64,000 bases of DNA from Holophagae bacterium (GCA_029263455.1 JAJCXM010000004.1:124001-188000), one strand, 5' to 3'. Counted from the first letter of the stretch, positions 34,897 through 43,756 are shown. Program-made: numbers and translations. Notes: generated from the sequence alone by a model not told the origin.

Positions 34897-34927
34897 GGGT
34901 GCGATCAAGTCTCACCCTTATTCTTAT
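34897..34927 (+). terminator. Probable terminator after IPTL-like copy 2
   Basis: A hairpin (GGGTG and CACCC, 34897-34901 with 34913-34917, plus weaker inner pairs) is followed by TTATTCTTATT. The sequence resembles the terminator of copy 1 but is shorter, as if the two share ancestry. Confidence 0.6.
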
Positions 34928-34972
34928 TAAGTGATTGAGCTCATCCGTTGTTCTTTTGTATGAGGCTAAACT

Positions 34973-35416
34973 GTGGCTATGCGCACCGATCTGCACAGCA
35001 AGCTTGCCGACACTTTGATGTTAGGACCACTTCTAGAGATGGTCAGCCAAGAGTGGGGTTCGTTTGAGTTTGAGGATCATTGGCAACAAGGCGAATTTCA
35101 TCACGATGTCGTCCTAAAGTTGCCCCATGATCAATGGACGGGCTCATTCCTGGTCGTCTCAACCAATTGCAATGGCGGCGTCAAAGAAGTGATTTCATTT
35201 ACCAGTAAACCTGACCGCTACGCGCTTTGGCATTTCCGATGTCCCGACAACCCCGAATTCTCTGGAAACATCCCCAACATAAAAGGTAAGGCGCGTACGG
35301 CTCATTGGTATGACCCATGCCAATTACTCGAGCCCGATGCGCGCAGCGAATATCTACCTTCTCAGCGCACGCGCCAGCGAGGCGGCGGCTGGGTGAAAAA
35401 AACTAGGGATTCGTAA
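34973..35416 (+). CDS. Hypothetical protein beside the NADAR gene
   Basis: A 147-residue soluble protein that I do not recognise. It starts helical (KLADTLMLGPLLEMVSQEWG), continues with beta-like aromatic strands (DQWTGSFLVVSTNCNGGVKE, RYALWHFRCPDNPEFSGNIP) and ends with a basic stretch. Only three cysteines are present and no catalytic motif is obvious. The GTG at 34973 has GAGG seven bases upstream; ATG 34979 is the alternative. It is 41 bases upstream of the NADAR gene on the same strand, so a shared transcript and function are possible. Confidence 0.65.
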   Translation: MAMRTDLHSKLADTLMLGPLLEMVSQEWGSFEFEDHWQQGEFHHDVVLKLPHDQWTGSFLVVSTNCNGGVKEVISFTSKPDRYALWHFRCPDNPEFSGNIPNIKGKARTAHWYDPCQLLEPDARSEYLPSQRTRQRGGGWVKKTRDS

Positions 35417-35457
35417 TCTGCCACACGCTAGACTATTCAAAACGACACAGGTCGACC

Positions 35458-35934
35458 ATGGGCAAAAGCATCTACTTCTATCATCAAGATCGCGCATATG
35501 GGTTCTTTTCTAATTTTTCACAGCACGCGATCTTTCTAAATGGTCACCAATGGCCAACAAGCGAGCACTATTTCCAGGCTCAGAAATTTGCTGGCACGCC
35601 TCATGAATCCACTATTAGAAACGCCATCTCTCCTGGCTTGGCGGCAAAACTAGGACGTGATCGCAGCAGACCCCTACGACAGGATTGGGAAGAGGTTAAG
35701 AATGACGTAATGCGTCAAGCACTTAACGCCAAGTTCACGCAGCATCAAGACTTGAGACAAAAACTGATTGCTACTGGTTCAGCCAAGCTTATTGAACATA
35801 CGCCCAACGATAGTTATTGGGGTGATGGCGGCGACGGCAGCGGGTCAAACATGCTCGGTAGGCTGCTGATGGAGATCCGCTCTCGCCTTATCAAAGACGG
35901 ACAATCAGGTCAGGAAGATCTTCACCTACGGTAA
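35458..35934 (+). CDS. NADAR-family protein (YbiA-like N-glycosidase)
   Basis: A 158-residue stand-alone NADAR domain. Signature stretches are YFYHQDRAYGFFSNFS, WPTSEHYFQAQKF, RNAISPGLAAKLGRD and NDSYWGDGGDGSGSNMLGRL. Members cleave N-glycosidic bonds: YbiA acts on riboflavin intermediates, and others remove ADP-ribose from guanine in DNA. The sequence cannot tell these apart. The ATG is within GACCATGG with only AGG as a ribosome site. Its final nine bases overlap the minus-strand methyltransferase stop. No DarT-like toxin was seen next to it. Confidence 0.93.
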   Translation: MGKSIYFYHQDRAYGFFSNFSQHAIFLNGHQWPTSEHYFQAQKFAGTPHESTIRNAISPGLAAKLGRDRSRPLRQDWEEVKNDVMRQALNAKFTQHQDLRQKLIATGSAKLIEHTPNDSYWGDGGDGSGSNMLGRLLMEIRSRLIKDGQSGQEDLHLR

Positions 35935-36558
35935 TGACAGCTTCTGGCCCATGGCGACAAAGATGCTGAGCTTGAGATCATCACCACTAGGGCGGCGTGT
36001 GCAACAACCTCCCTGCGCATCAGTTATGCTCACATTTGAGAGCTTGCATTCATTGAACCAGGACCCAATTTGGGCTCGAGCGAATCCCAACCAGCGATCA
36101 GCCATCTCCTCTCTCATCCAAGCTTCCTCATGCGCATCCAAATCCGTTATAACCAGCCAGCCTCCTGGCTTGAGGACGCGAACCAACTCTTTGATCGCCT
36201 CACAAGGTGTTTCTTCGTGGTGCAAATACATATTGGCAAAGAGCGCATCGAAGGTATCAGAGTCGCAGGGTATTTTTGACTGTTCAATCTTGACGAAATC
36301 AACGTTGAGGTAGGCTGATAAATTTTCTCTGGCTACCAATAGCATCTGTTCAGAGGCATCAAAACCCGTGACTTTGCCTACTAGCGGGGCCAAACCTTCA
36401 ACGACGAAGCCGGTGCCCGTTCCCATATCTGCCACTACCGATGACTGGGTTAAGGGAACCAATGCAATAGCAGCGTCTCGCATCGCCTCCGTGAAGTAGT
36501 TATCGCGCATTTCGTCCCACTTTGTTGCCACACCGTCAAAATAGTTGGTCACTTCCAT
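35926..36558 (-). CDS. Class I SAM-dependent methyltransferase (UbiE/ArsM-like)
   Basis: A 210-residue enzyme with motif I SVVADMGTGTGFVVEGLAPL, then GFDASEQMLLVAREN, an IPCDSDTFDALFANMYLHH segment (motif IV) and VRVLKPGGWLVITDLDAH (motif VI region). The C-terminus ending in LSIFVAMGQK resembles methyltransferases linked to ArsR-type operons, although the CC pair here (GGCCTRR) is not the arsenic site of ArsM as I know it. GGAGG precedes the ATG by eight bases. It follows the PEP-mutase-family gene by 19 bases on the same strand, suggesting an operon. Confidence 0.88.
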   Translation of the reverse strand: MEVTNYFDGVATKWDEMRDNYFTEAMRDAAIALVPLTQSSVVADMGTGTGFVVEGLAPLVGKVTGFDASEQMLLVARENLSAYLNVDFVKIEQSKIPCDSDTFDALFANMYLHHEETPCEAIKELVRVLKPGGWLVITDLDAHEEAWMREEMADRWLGFARAQIGSWFNECKLSNVSITDAQGGCCTRRPSGDDLKLSIFVAMGQKLSLP

Positions 36559-36577
36559 ATCGCCATCCTCCGTTCAT

Positions 36578-37411
36578 TTAAGGCTTACGCCATAAGTCGT
36601 TTAAGTCCTGATATGAGACCTGGCCCCGATAAAGGCTGTCAAACTCGCCCTTCTGAACAAGATCCAGCGCCATCTTTTCGAGCTGGCCAATCAACATCTG
36701 GAGCGGCCGTGGGCCCAAGCTCACACGGCTTACGCCCAATTCCCGATATTGCGACATGTCCAGCGACGCATCATTCGTGATCAGGTTAAGTGGGCCATCA
36801 ATTTCTTGAACAAGTCTTCTGATGGCCACGTTGTTTAAATGTCCCGGGACAAAAACACCATGAGCACCTGCCTGCAAATACACATTGGCTCTTTGTACAG
36901 CTTCATCGATTCGTAATGGTGATTTCGGTGCCACCCAAACGGCGTCCGTTCTTACGTTAATAAACAATGGCCACTGGCGACGTTCTGCCATCTTAGCGAT
37001 CGCTTTGATGCGTTGACAGACTTCGCCTGATTCGAATAACGGATGCTGCGGATCACCCGTGCCGTCCTCAAGGTTAATACCCACGATTCTGTGTTCAATG
37101 AGTCTTCCAACCCGTTCAGCTATGTCGCTAGGGCTGCCACCGTAACCCGCCTCCATGTCCACAGAGAATGGGATATTTATGCTATCTGCGATCTTCGTAA
37201 CAACGTCCAGCAACTTATCAAAACTCAAATGCTGACCATCAGGGAACCCAAGGCTAAATGCAATCGCTGCACTACTTGTTGCTATGGCCTTAAAACCCGA
37301 GTTTTCAAGGATACGGGCGCTTAACGGATCCCAAACATTCCCCAACAGCAATGGCGATTCAGAGGCGTGCAGTCGATGAAAATAGTGTGCTTTTTCACAG
37401 CAATTATTCAT
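36578..37411 (-). CDS. Isocitrate lyase/PEP mutase family enzyme
   Basis: A 277-residue (beta/alpha)8 enzyme. Family signatures: LLLGNVWDPLSARILENSGF, KAIATSSAAIAFSLGFPDG, IPFSVDMEAGYGG (metal-binding D...E) and VGINLEDGTGDPQHPLF. The group includes PEP mutase, carboxyphosphonoenolpyruvate mutase and 2-methylisocitrate-lyase-like C-C lyases; the exact reaction is not readable. GGAGGG lies seven bases before the ATG. It heads a pair with the methyltransferase downstream. No phosphonate genes accompany it. Confidence 0.9.
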   Translation of the reverse strand: MNNCCEKAHYFHRLHASESPLLLGNVWDPLSARILENSGFKAIATSSAAIAFSLGFPDGQHLSFDKLLDVVTKIADSINIPFSVDMEAGYGGSPSDIAERVGRLIEHRIVGINLEDGTGDPQHPLFESGEVCQRIKAIAKMAERRQWPLFINVRTDAVWVAPKSPLRIDEAVQRANVYLQAGAHGVFVPGHLNNVAIRRLVQEIDGPLNLITNDASLDMSQYRELGVSRVSLGPRPLQMLIGQLEKMALDLVQKGEFDSLYRGQVSYQDLNDLWRKP

Positions 37412-37570
37412 CAGTCATCCCTCCGCAGTAGCAACTCTTGGCGGCGTCACGACTTATAGTTTCATAATGCAACGGTTTCTGTCAACAACCATTTTGAGAC
37501 TAGGTGTTGCGAACCAAAGCACCCGACCTTTATGCTTAACAGCACCGGCTGACCCGTCAAAGGAGAAATG

Positions 37571-37879
37571 ATGCTGCAATTGAGACCCACCTGCGAACAT
37601 TGCCAATGTGCGCTACCCCCAGAATCTGTGTCTGCTCGTATCTGCAGTTACGAATGTACGTTCTGTGCCACCTGCGTTGAGGAAGTCCTGAGCGATGTCT
37701 GCCCGAATTGTGGCGGAGGTTTCGAACGCAGGCCAGTTCGACCAGCAAACAACTTAGTCGCGGGAAATTTTCTTGGCAATGATCCCGCCAGCAGTAAGTT
37801 GGTCCACAAACCAGTTGAAGCAAAAACACACCAACAATTAGTGCAAAGGGTCAAAGTGATCCCGCCATCTAAGCGCTAG
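37571..37879 (+). CDS. DUF1272 zinc-binding protein
   Basis: A small protein of about 102 residues with cysteine pairs CEHCQCALP, CSYECTFCATC and CPNCGGGFERRPVRP, the DUF1272 pattern (a compact zinc-binding domain of unknown role). The region after residue 60 is not conserved in the family as I know it. Two ATGs at 37568 and 37571 follow AAAGGAGA; the second gives better spacing. It lies 28 bases before the acetyltransferase gene, which may be co-transcribed. Confidence 0.88.
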   Translation: MLQLRPTCEHCQCALPPESVSARICSYECTFCATCVEEVLSDVCPNCGGGFERRPVRPANNLVAGNFLGNDPASSKLVHKPVEAKTHQQLVQRVKVIPPSKR

Positions 37880-37907
37880 GCTCTATATTCAGGGGGAGTT
37901 CGACAAA

Positions 37908-38693
37908 TTGACAGAAGCTATGCGCCTAATTACAGCCCATCGCATAGAACATGATCTTATGGAGATCGGTGTTCACCGTAAGATGACACTCATGGTTCAT
38001 TCGTCGCTTAGCGCCATGGGTTGGGTTCTCGGTGGGCCCGCCATTGTGGTCCGCACATTGACCGAATTAATCGGGGTCGACGGCACGCTCATCATGCCCG
38101 CCGCGACACCACAATGCGCCCACCCAGCCAGTTGGAACGACCCAAATGTGAAGCGGCAGTGGTGGGATGAAATCGAAGATCAGCTGCCCATATTTGACAT
38201 GGAAACAACACCAACCACATTAGGTGCCATTCCAGAAGCGTTCCGAACTTGGCCCGCAACCTGCCGCAGCCACCATCCACTTGAATCTATTTGCGCCAGA
38301 GGATCGCTGGCTAGAGAGATCACCAAGACCCATGCACTCGCATTCTCCGAAGGCAGCGGCGGGCCATTTCAAAAGCTATTTGATGAAAATTGTTGGATTC
38401 TACTATTAGGCGTCGGATTCAACCGCTGCACAGCTTTACATTATGCTGAGTCTTTGCAACCCAAACGTAGAACAACCAAGGTCAGATTCCCATGGTACGA
38501 AAATGGACAAAGAATATGGCATGAGGTTCCCAACGTCGCTGACGACAACGACACCCATTTCCCACGTATTGGACAGCGTTTTGTGACAGAGAAAAAACCG
38601 CGCCAAGGTTTAATAGGTCAAGCGCCCTCATACCTGTTTCCAATGCGCGAGCTGGTTGAAGTGGCCAGCCACTATTTCTCAGAGACTATCTAA
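37908..38693 (+). CDS. AAC(3)-family aminoglycoside N-acetyltransferase
   Basis: A 261-residue member of the Antibiotic_NAT family. Characteristic segments are LMVHSSLSAMGWVLGGP (acetyl-CoA site), GVDGTLIMPAATPQCAHP, TTLGAIPEAFRTWP, and LLGVGFNRCTALHYAES with the catalytic His and Glu region. Such enzymes acetylate the 3-amino group of aminoglycosides, but many environmental members have other or unknown substrates. TTG 37908 is 9 bases after GGGGGAG; ATG 37920 is farther away, so TTG fits better. Nothing mobile is adjacent, so this looks like an intrinsic gene. Confidence 0.9.
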   Translation: MTEAMRLITAHRIEHDLMEIGVHRKMTLMVHSSLSAMGWVLGGPAIVVRTLTELIGVDGTLIMPAATPQCAHPASWNDPNVKRQWWDEIEDQLPIFDMETTPTTLGAIPEAFRTWPATCRSHHPLESICARGSLAREITKTHALAFSEGSGGPFQKLFDENCWILLLGVGFNRCTALHYAESLQPKRRTTKVRFPWYENGQRIWHEVPNVADDNDTHFPRIGQRFVTEKKPRQGLIGQAPSYLFPMRELVEVASHYFSETI

Positions 38694-38744
38694 TGTTGGC
38701 GCCTTTATCCACAGCTTGACAAGAACATGCTCAACGCCGCGCTA

Positions 38745-39179
38745 CTAAGGTTCGTTGGACAAGGCGTCAACAAGTAACCTGAATTGCACAAAAATACTAT
38801 TTCTTTGATCGAGTGACAACCGGCTTAGTTTCTGACTGAACATTTGATCGTTTTCGGCGTGAATCGCCGCGCATAGCTTTCTACCCAAGTCCGTCAAAAC
38901 CAGCGCCACGAAACGTCTATCTGACAGGCTTGGCACACGTCTAACTAGTTTCTTTTTGACCAAGTTTTCTACGGTCCTGCTGACAGTACTCTTATTGAGT
39001 TCCAACGTCTTAGCCAAATCGTTGACTGAGGTTGACTCGGAATCAGAGATCTCAAGAAGCGCGTGGCATTGAGCCAGCGTAACCTTTCGACAACAGTCCA
39101 ATTTAGACTGCAAAAAATCCAATTGGCGTTCGAAGCGCCGGAGGTCACGACGAAAGCCTCGAACATTGTGATCAACCAC
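38745..39179 (-). CDS. MarR-family transcriptional regulator
   Basis: A 144-residue winged-helix regulator: TLAQCHALLEISDSESTS, VNDLAKTLELNKSTVSRTVE, then NLVKKKLVRRVPSLSDRRFV (the recognition helix and wing) and a C-terminal dimerisation helix. The GTG start at 39179 follows GAGG by seven bases. A perfect CTTGAT-TAG-ATCAAG palindrome sits about 90 bases upstream and may be its operator. The neighbouring targets are not clear; the DUF1272/AAC(3) pair is convergent and the propeller gene is farther upstream on the same strand. Confidence 0.94.
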   Translation of the reverse strand: MVDHNVRGFRRDLRRFERQLDFLQSKLDCCRKVTLAQCHALLEISDSESTSVNDLAKTLELNKSTVSRTVENLVKKKLVRRVPSLSDRRFVALVLTDLGRKLCAAIHAENDQMFSQKLSRLSLDQRNSIFVQFRLLVDALSNEP

Positions 39180-39265
39180 CTTTTAGCCTCTCTTTCATAG
39201 GCAGCATAACACACGAATCTATCAACAAAAACGTACATGACGGTTCGTCTGGACATAACAACTAA

Positions 39266-39280
39266 CTTGATTAGATCAAG
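39266..39280. promoter_or_regulatory. Candidate MarR operator
   Basis: CTTGAT (39266-39271), a TAG centre and ATCAAG (39275-39280) form a perfect 6-bp inverted repeat in the upstream region of the MarR gene. Length and A/T pattern suit MarR-family boxes; no promoter pair was found around it. Confidence 0.4.
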
Positions 39281-39461
39281 CTCATTATCCGCGGCGGGTC
39301 ACCTAGTCGCTTGCTCGACTGATCCAATCAATCGACGTGCCAACCGCCTTGGTGCAGGCGCCCTCCAGGTTGGAGGCGCCGCGCCAATACGGGCAGAAAA
39401 AGCTGCGTCAATCCTTCTAACTGTTGATCAAGATGGATACTATCGGTATGTTTCGCAGCGA

Positions 39462-40631
39462 TCAGTTGCCGCCATAACTGTATCGAACCACACGATTCAC
39501 TTCGTTGGCATCAGTCGTCAGACAATAGGCAAATCCATTACGAAAGACCATTCGCGACTGTTTAGCTGAATTAAGGAATGCCCAATTATTTAACTCAGAC
39601 TTGGCAAGCCATTTCCCGTCAGGCGAAAACCAATCCACTTTTTGTGTGCCGGTCACCATGTCAAGTTCAGTGACCACAAGCAGAGAACCATCTTCACTCA
39701 CGATTAACCCGTGAATTGGGTTTTCTGTATGCGGTAGCTCAGCACTTCCCACCGCTTGTGTAATGAATGGCCCTGTTATCATATCGCCAATTCCTGGTGC
39801 TTGTCGCCAGGCACTTATGTGGATGTCAACTAGCCGATCGCGATTCGCATCTGAAAATGGTCGCGGCGTGTATTTCTTTTCTATGGAACGAATTTTCGTT
39901 TCAAGCTTTGAGTCCCAGATGTCTATTTGATAACGATCGCTTCGGGCAATAAAGATCTTTCCATCGTTGGCAAAAGCAAAAACACAGGTCGGTTTGAAAA
40001 GGCCTTCAATGGTTTGGGCAATGAATTTTTTCAGATAAGCCGGATCCATCATCTTCATTTGTTGGTAGTCTTGTTCGTTGCGGGTACATTCTTGAATGAT
40101 CTTATAGTTACGATCTAATAACCCGCTGGAACTAACCATTACCTGTTTGTTGGGATCTAAACTGATGTATGTACCGGCAATCAATTTCCCATCTGGCGAA
40201 AACGTAGCTGACGTTGGGATCATCGATATTTGGCCCGTCATTTTACGCTCGACGAAGTTCATGTCGGCATCATAAAAAGTCAATTTTGGTAAAACGCCCG
40301 GTGCCACCTCAAAGGCGACCCGCGTATTGTCCGCTAGAATCTGAAAGCTAGACAAATTACTGAACTCGCCAGGACCCTCGCCTCGTCCACCATAGCTGAT
40401 GATCCAAGATCCGTTTTCGTCAAAGCGATGTACTTTGTTTGCCGATGGGTCACAAACGAATATGTGCCCTTCGTTATCGACCTGTACGCTGGTGTTCAAG
40501 GCAGGCCAGAACATGCGCTCATCTTCACCTCCACCAAACTCTAGATCCACTTTAAACTCGACTTCAGATTGTGAATGTTCTGGGTTCGTCATCGCCATGC
40601 TCAGTGCGGCAATTAAGAAGATTGTGTACAT
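39462..40631 (-). CDS. Exported six-bladed beta-propeller protein
   Basis: About 389 residues: signal peptide (MYTIFLIAALSMAMTNPEHS) and then NHL/6-bladed propeller blades: GHIFVCDPSANKVHRFDENG, ISYGGRGEGPGEFSNLSSFQ, LIAGTYISLDPNK, GKIFIARSDRYQIDIWDS, LLVVTELDMVTGTQKVDWF. GGAGG lies six bases before the ATG. The group is common in acidobacterial genomes as exported or periplasmic proteins of unknown ligand; no catalytic site is evident. It is divergent from the LytS-type kinase gene with a 150-bp spacer, so coordinated control is possible but unproven. Confidence 0.85.
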   Translation of the reverse strand: MYTIFLIAALSMAMTNPEHSQSEVEFKVDLEFGGGEDERMFWPALNTSVQVDNEGHIFVCDPSANKVHRFDENGSWIISYGGRGEGPGEFSNLSSFQILADNTRVAFEVAPGVLPKLTFYDADMNFVERKMTGQISMIPTSATFSPDGKLIAGTYISLDPNKQVMVSSSGLLDRNYKIIQECTRNEQDYQQMKMMDPAYLKKFIAQTIEGLFKPTCVFAFANDGKIFIARSDRYQIDIWDSKLETKIRSIEKKYTPRPFSDANRDRLVDIHISAWRQAPGIGDMITGPFITQAVGSAELPHTENPIHGLIVSEDGSLLVVTELDMVTGTQKVDWFSPDGKWLAKSELNNWAFLNSAKQSRMVFRNGFAYCLTTDANEVNRVVRYSYGGN

Positions 40632-40784
40632 GATTTACCTCCAATTCGGTTATATCAATCTACGTTGATCACGTGGTAAGGCTGGCTGGAAACGGCCGAA
40701 TCGCATTTTCACGCCCCGAATGGCATTATTTGCGACTTAACGGTGGATCATTTTTGGCCGCCATAAAACGAGATATGATGAGTC

Positions 40785-42608
40785 ATGACTTCCGTACTTG
40801 CGCCCTTTCTCGCGCACATCTGTGCAGCATGGTTGCATTTCCTGCCAGCCAATGAATTGGCCCCACAACGCAAACTATCTCCACAGATCAATACCTACTG
40901 GTGGATGATGGTGGGTTGCGTCGTTTTCCATCTTTCATTTGGCATTGATCGTGCCCTGTCACACGCGGTTTCCTACGCGGTATTCTTTGAGTGGATCCAT
41001 ATTATTACGCTGGCCTTCTTAACGGCGTGTATCCCGCCTTTGTTTATTGCGGAATTGGAACGGCCACCTAAGTTCCTTTCACGGCTCAAGACAGTGAATC
41101 CAGTTGCGAGTTATAGGGCACTCTCATTTGGGATCGCTTTGGGTTTGGCTTCTCTATTAACTACTGCATACATTTGGCTCATCTTCGGGAGCCCGCCGCC
41201 CATATGGCGATTCATCGCCAACCAAGGCCAATTCATTTTCATCAGCTGGATGGGTATTCTGTGGGCCGGTTTCTTGATATTGGGTTTCAGACCTCAAGCC
41301 AACGCCGATGTCTATACGAAACGTCCTTTTCATGTGGTTTTTGCCATTATGTTGGTTGTGTCCTTAACACCTAGCTTCATTGAAATGGGCCCCATGTCTC
41401 GATTTCTACAATTCTTGGGACCATTAACGTCAGTACCATTCGCCTTGCTCTTTGCGTGGTACCGGTTCCGATTGACTTTTCTCGATGTAGTCCTCAAGCA
41501 AGGCCTGCGATTGGTTGCTCTAAGCCTACTAATCATCGGCAGCACCAGTCTAATTGGCGATTCACTCAACAGCCCATGGGCCCTTTTTGTCCTGATCGCT
41601 GCCATTGTTGGGGCAAGTCAGATCTTCCGCATTGACCGCTTGCTAGAACGAATATGGATCCCCGCTTTATCGGACCCAGTTGGTTTCAATAAACAACTGC
41701 ACATGCAGCTAACCCAATCTGCCGACAAGAGAGACGCCATTATAAGAACCCAGCAATTACTGGCCAAAACCTTTCAATCAGATATCGAAATCTCAGACAT
41801 TTCCAGCGGAAAAAAACCGGAGATCGTTATTGACGGTGAACCGATGCTCTTCGCAACCTACGGACCCGTTAAAGGTGTTTTCCCATGGTATGCAAACAGT
41901 CTCGAGCGACTTGAATCTGCCCTGCGCACCTTACAAGTAAATCTGAACATGCTTTCGTTATTAGACCAACGGCACCACCAAGAGATTACGCTTAACCGAT
42001 TATCGGCAGCTAGAATAAAAGCTGAGTTGACCGCGCTTCGCGCACAGATCAAACCTCACTTTCTATTTAATACATTGAATGCGATCCATACATTCATTCA
42101 CGACGATCCTAAACTCGCAGAACAGACCATCGAGGATTTATCGCAACTCATGCGTGGTATTTTGGTGTCGTCGGATCAAGACCTAGTCCCATTAAGCAAA
42201 GAGCTGGAGATCGTCACCGCCTACTTAAACATTGAGCAAGCAAGGTTTGGCGATCAACTGACTGTTGTTGCGGAGAATAACGTGGAAGACGAAGCCATCA
42301 AATTGCCGCCACTCTCACTACAACCCATTGTAGAAAACGCGGTTAAGTATGGATCTTTGAATGGCAAAGCGATGGTTTCTATTAAGCTACACCAATACAT
42401 TGACCGTGTTGAGATCGTGGTAGAAGACAATGGCCCAGGTCTGCAGGAAGGCGACGAAGGTCGCGGATTTGGCATGGCGTTAGAGAATATTCAAACGAGG
42501 ATGTCACAGCTTTTCGCGCAAGAAGGCAGCTTAAAGGTTTCGCCTAAAGAAGGCGGCGGCACGCAAGTCCGTATGACCCTGCCAAGACCTGTGAGGCCCG
42601 TTCCATGA
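40785..42608 (+). CDS. LytS-type sensor histidine kinase
   Basis: A 607-residue kinase. The N-terminal part has about seven membrane helices (INTYWWMMVGCVVFHLSFGI, FISWMGILWAGFLILGF and others) resembling a 7TM-type receptor. The C-terminal catalytic part is the His_kinase family: LRAQIKPHFLFNTLNAIHTF with phospho-acceptor His425, LSQLMRGIL, LSLQPIVENAVKYGS (N box) and VEDNGPGLQEG then FGMALENIQTR (G boxes). It would phosphorylate the LytTR regulator encoded next, which it overlaps by an ATGA. The signal it senses is unknown. Confidence 0.94.
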   Translation: MTSVLAPFLAHICAAWLHFLPANELAPQRKLSPQINTYWWMMVGCVVFHLSFGIDRALSHAVSYAVFFEWIHIITLAFLTACIPPLFIAELERPPKFLSRLKTVNPVASYRALSFGIALGLASLLTTAYIWLIFGSPPPIWRFIANQGQFIFISWMGILWAGFLILGFRPQANADVYTKRPFHVVFAIMLVVSLTPSFIEMGPMSRFLQFLGPLTSVPFALLFAWYRFRLTFLDVVLKQGLRLVALSLLIIGSTSLIGDSLNSPWALFVLIAAIVGASQIFRIDRLLERIWIPALSDPVGFNKQLHMQLTQSADKRDAIIRTQQLLAKTFQSDIEISDISSGKKPEIVIDGEPMLFATYGPVKGVFPWYANSLERLESALRTLQVNLNMLSLLDQRHHQEITLNRLSAARIKAELTALRAQIKPHFLFNTLNAIHTFIHDDPKLAEQTIEDLSQLMRGILVSSDQDLVPLSKELEIVTAYLNIEQARFGDQLTVVAENNVEDEAIKLPPLSLQPIVENAVKYGSLNGKAMVSIKLHQYIDRVEIVVEDNGPGLQEGDEGRGFGMALENIQTRMSQLFAQEGSLKVSPKEGGGTQVRMTLPRPVRPVP

Positions 42609-43348
42609 GGATCTATTCTGTATTGATCGTGGATGATGAAGCACCCGCTCGGGCCAAAATTCGCCGCTATATCAACGACCGGCCTGAATTTCAAATAGTT
42701 GACGAGGCGATCAATGGGACCAGCGCGTTTTCCAGCATCGTACAGATGGAGCCTGACCTTGTTTTTTTGGATGTTCACATGCCGGCCATAACGGGCCTGG
42801 ATGTCCTACGCATGTTGCCATCGGAGCAGCGGCCTAGCGTTATTTTCTGCACAGCCTACGATGCCTTTGCCGTTGATGCTTTTGAATTGAACGCGGTGGA
42901 TTATTTATTAAAACCGATTGGACAGACCCGCTTCAACGCCGCATTAGACCGCTTCTTATCTGCCCCACCACAACCAGAGAACATGACCCGTCTATTACAA
43001 AACATCAAGTCAACCAGTGTTGAACGCCTACCTCTCCGACATCGCAAGCGCATTAAGCTGATTAACGTCGGCGACATCGCTTATATCTGTACCGAACAAA
43101 AGGTGGTCACCGTTTACCTAAAAGATGGGGTGCGACTGTGGACCCCTGAAACGATGGATGAAATGGAGCGGCGCTTGAATCCAGAGCAATTCTTCCGTAT
43201 CCACCGTTCCGCCATAATCAATCTAGCGGCCGACTTTGAGCTTGAACCCGTCGCAGATGGCCGTATGACCGTCTATTTTGCGGCAGGCGTTGAACTACCT
43301 ATTTCTCGTAATAAAACCAAACGCTTACGAGAAGCACTCGGGTTTTGA
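42605..43348 (+). CDS. LytTR-family response regulator
   Basis: A 247-residue two-domain regulator. The receiver has the acidic pair in VLIVDDEAPARAK, phospho-acceptor Asp56 in LVFLDVHMPAITG, Thr in VIFCTAYDAF and Lys104 in VDYLLKPIGQ. The C-terminal LytTR DNA-binding domain (about 145-247) shows RIKLINVGDIAYICTEQKVV, FFRIHRSAIINL and LPISRNKTKRLREAL. ATG overlaps the kinase stop, so the two are coupled. Targets are not identifiable; no clear LytTR direct-repeat site was found beside it. Confidence 0.96.
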   Translation: MRIYSVLIVDDEAPARAKIRRYINDRPEFQIVDEAINGTSAFSSIVQMEPDLVFLDVHMPAITGLDVLRMLPSEQRPSVIFCTAYDAFAVDAFELNAVDYLLKPIGQTRFNAALDRFLSAPPQPENMTRLLQNIKSTSVERLPLRHRKRIKLINVGDIAYICTEQKVVTVYLKDGVRLWTPETMDEMERRLNPEQFFRIHRSAIINLAADFELEPVADGRMTVYFAAGVELPISRNKTKRLREALGF

Positions 43349-43756
43349 TCGATTCCATGCATTCTAGGGATTCTAAGGGTCGTGGCCGAATTATTGCCAT
43401 AATCGCCATTTCTTCGAAAAAAACGCTCCATTCAGCTGCCTTATCCAAACGGAAAACGCATAGTGAAATCCAACGGGTAGTGATTTCTCGACAGCCAAAT
43501 ATCACATGACTCAGACTGGGTTTGGGTACTGAACAGCCTCTTCGTTCCCGAGCGCTTTGGCGTATCCTAGATCGTGTTTTTGACATCCACATCCCCTATG
43601 ACCGAAGCATCTGTTGAATTCGAACTTTCGGCCGACAACGCCCAATTGATAAGGCATCGTTCGCATAGACGTGCACTCCTTCCGATTGGGGCTTCACAAG
43701 AACGGCATATTGCGTATACTGCGATGAAGAGTTCCCAATAATTGAGGAGGATGGCC
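43349..43756. other. Intergenic region with the deiminase promoter
   Basis: A 408-bp spacer with no supported gene. A 55-codon frame (GTG 43574 to TAA 43741) ends directly before the deiminase ribosome site, but the promoter of that gene lies inside it and no family is recognisable. Confidence 0.5.
43693..43720 (+). promoter_or_regulatory. Promoter of the exported deiminase gene
   Basis: TTCACA (43693-43698) and TATACT (43715-43720), each one mismatch from sigma-70 consensus, are 16 bases apart. Transcription would start about 30 bases before the ATG at 43757, and the ribosome site GAGGAGG lies between. Confidence 0.6.

Noticed and set aside
36559-37567. Possible antibiotic-resistance island around the AAC(3) gene
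   Set aside because: No transposase, integrase, attC-like site or base-composition break is visible; the gene looks intrinsic.
39357-39380. GGCGCCCTCCA / TGGAGGCGCC hairpin upstream of MarR
   Set aside because: It has a bulge, no T-run and no evidence of a transcript ending there; not called a terminator.
43574-43741. A 55-codon open frame (GTG start) ending just before the deiminase gene
   Set aside because: The best promoter for the deiminase (43693-43720) lies inside it, no Shine-Dalgarno precedes it, and no family is recognisable.
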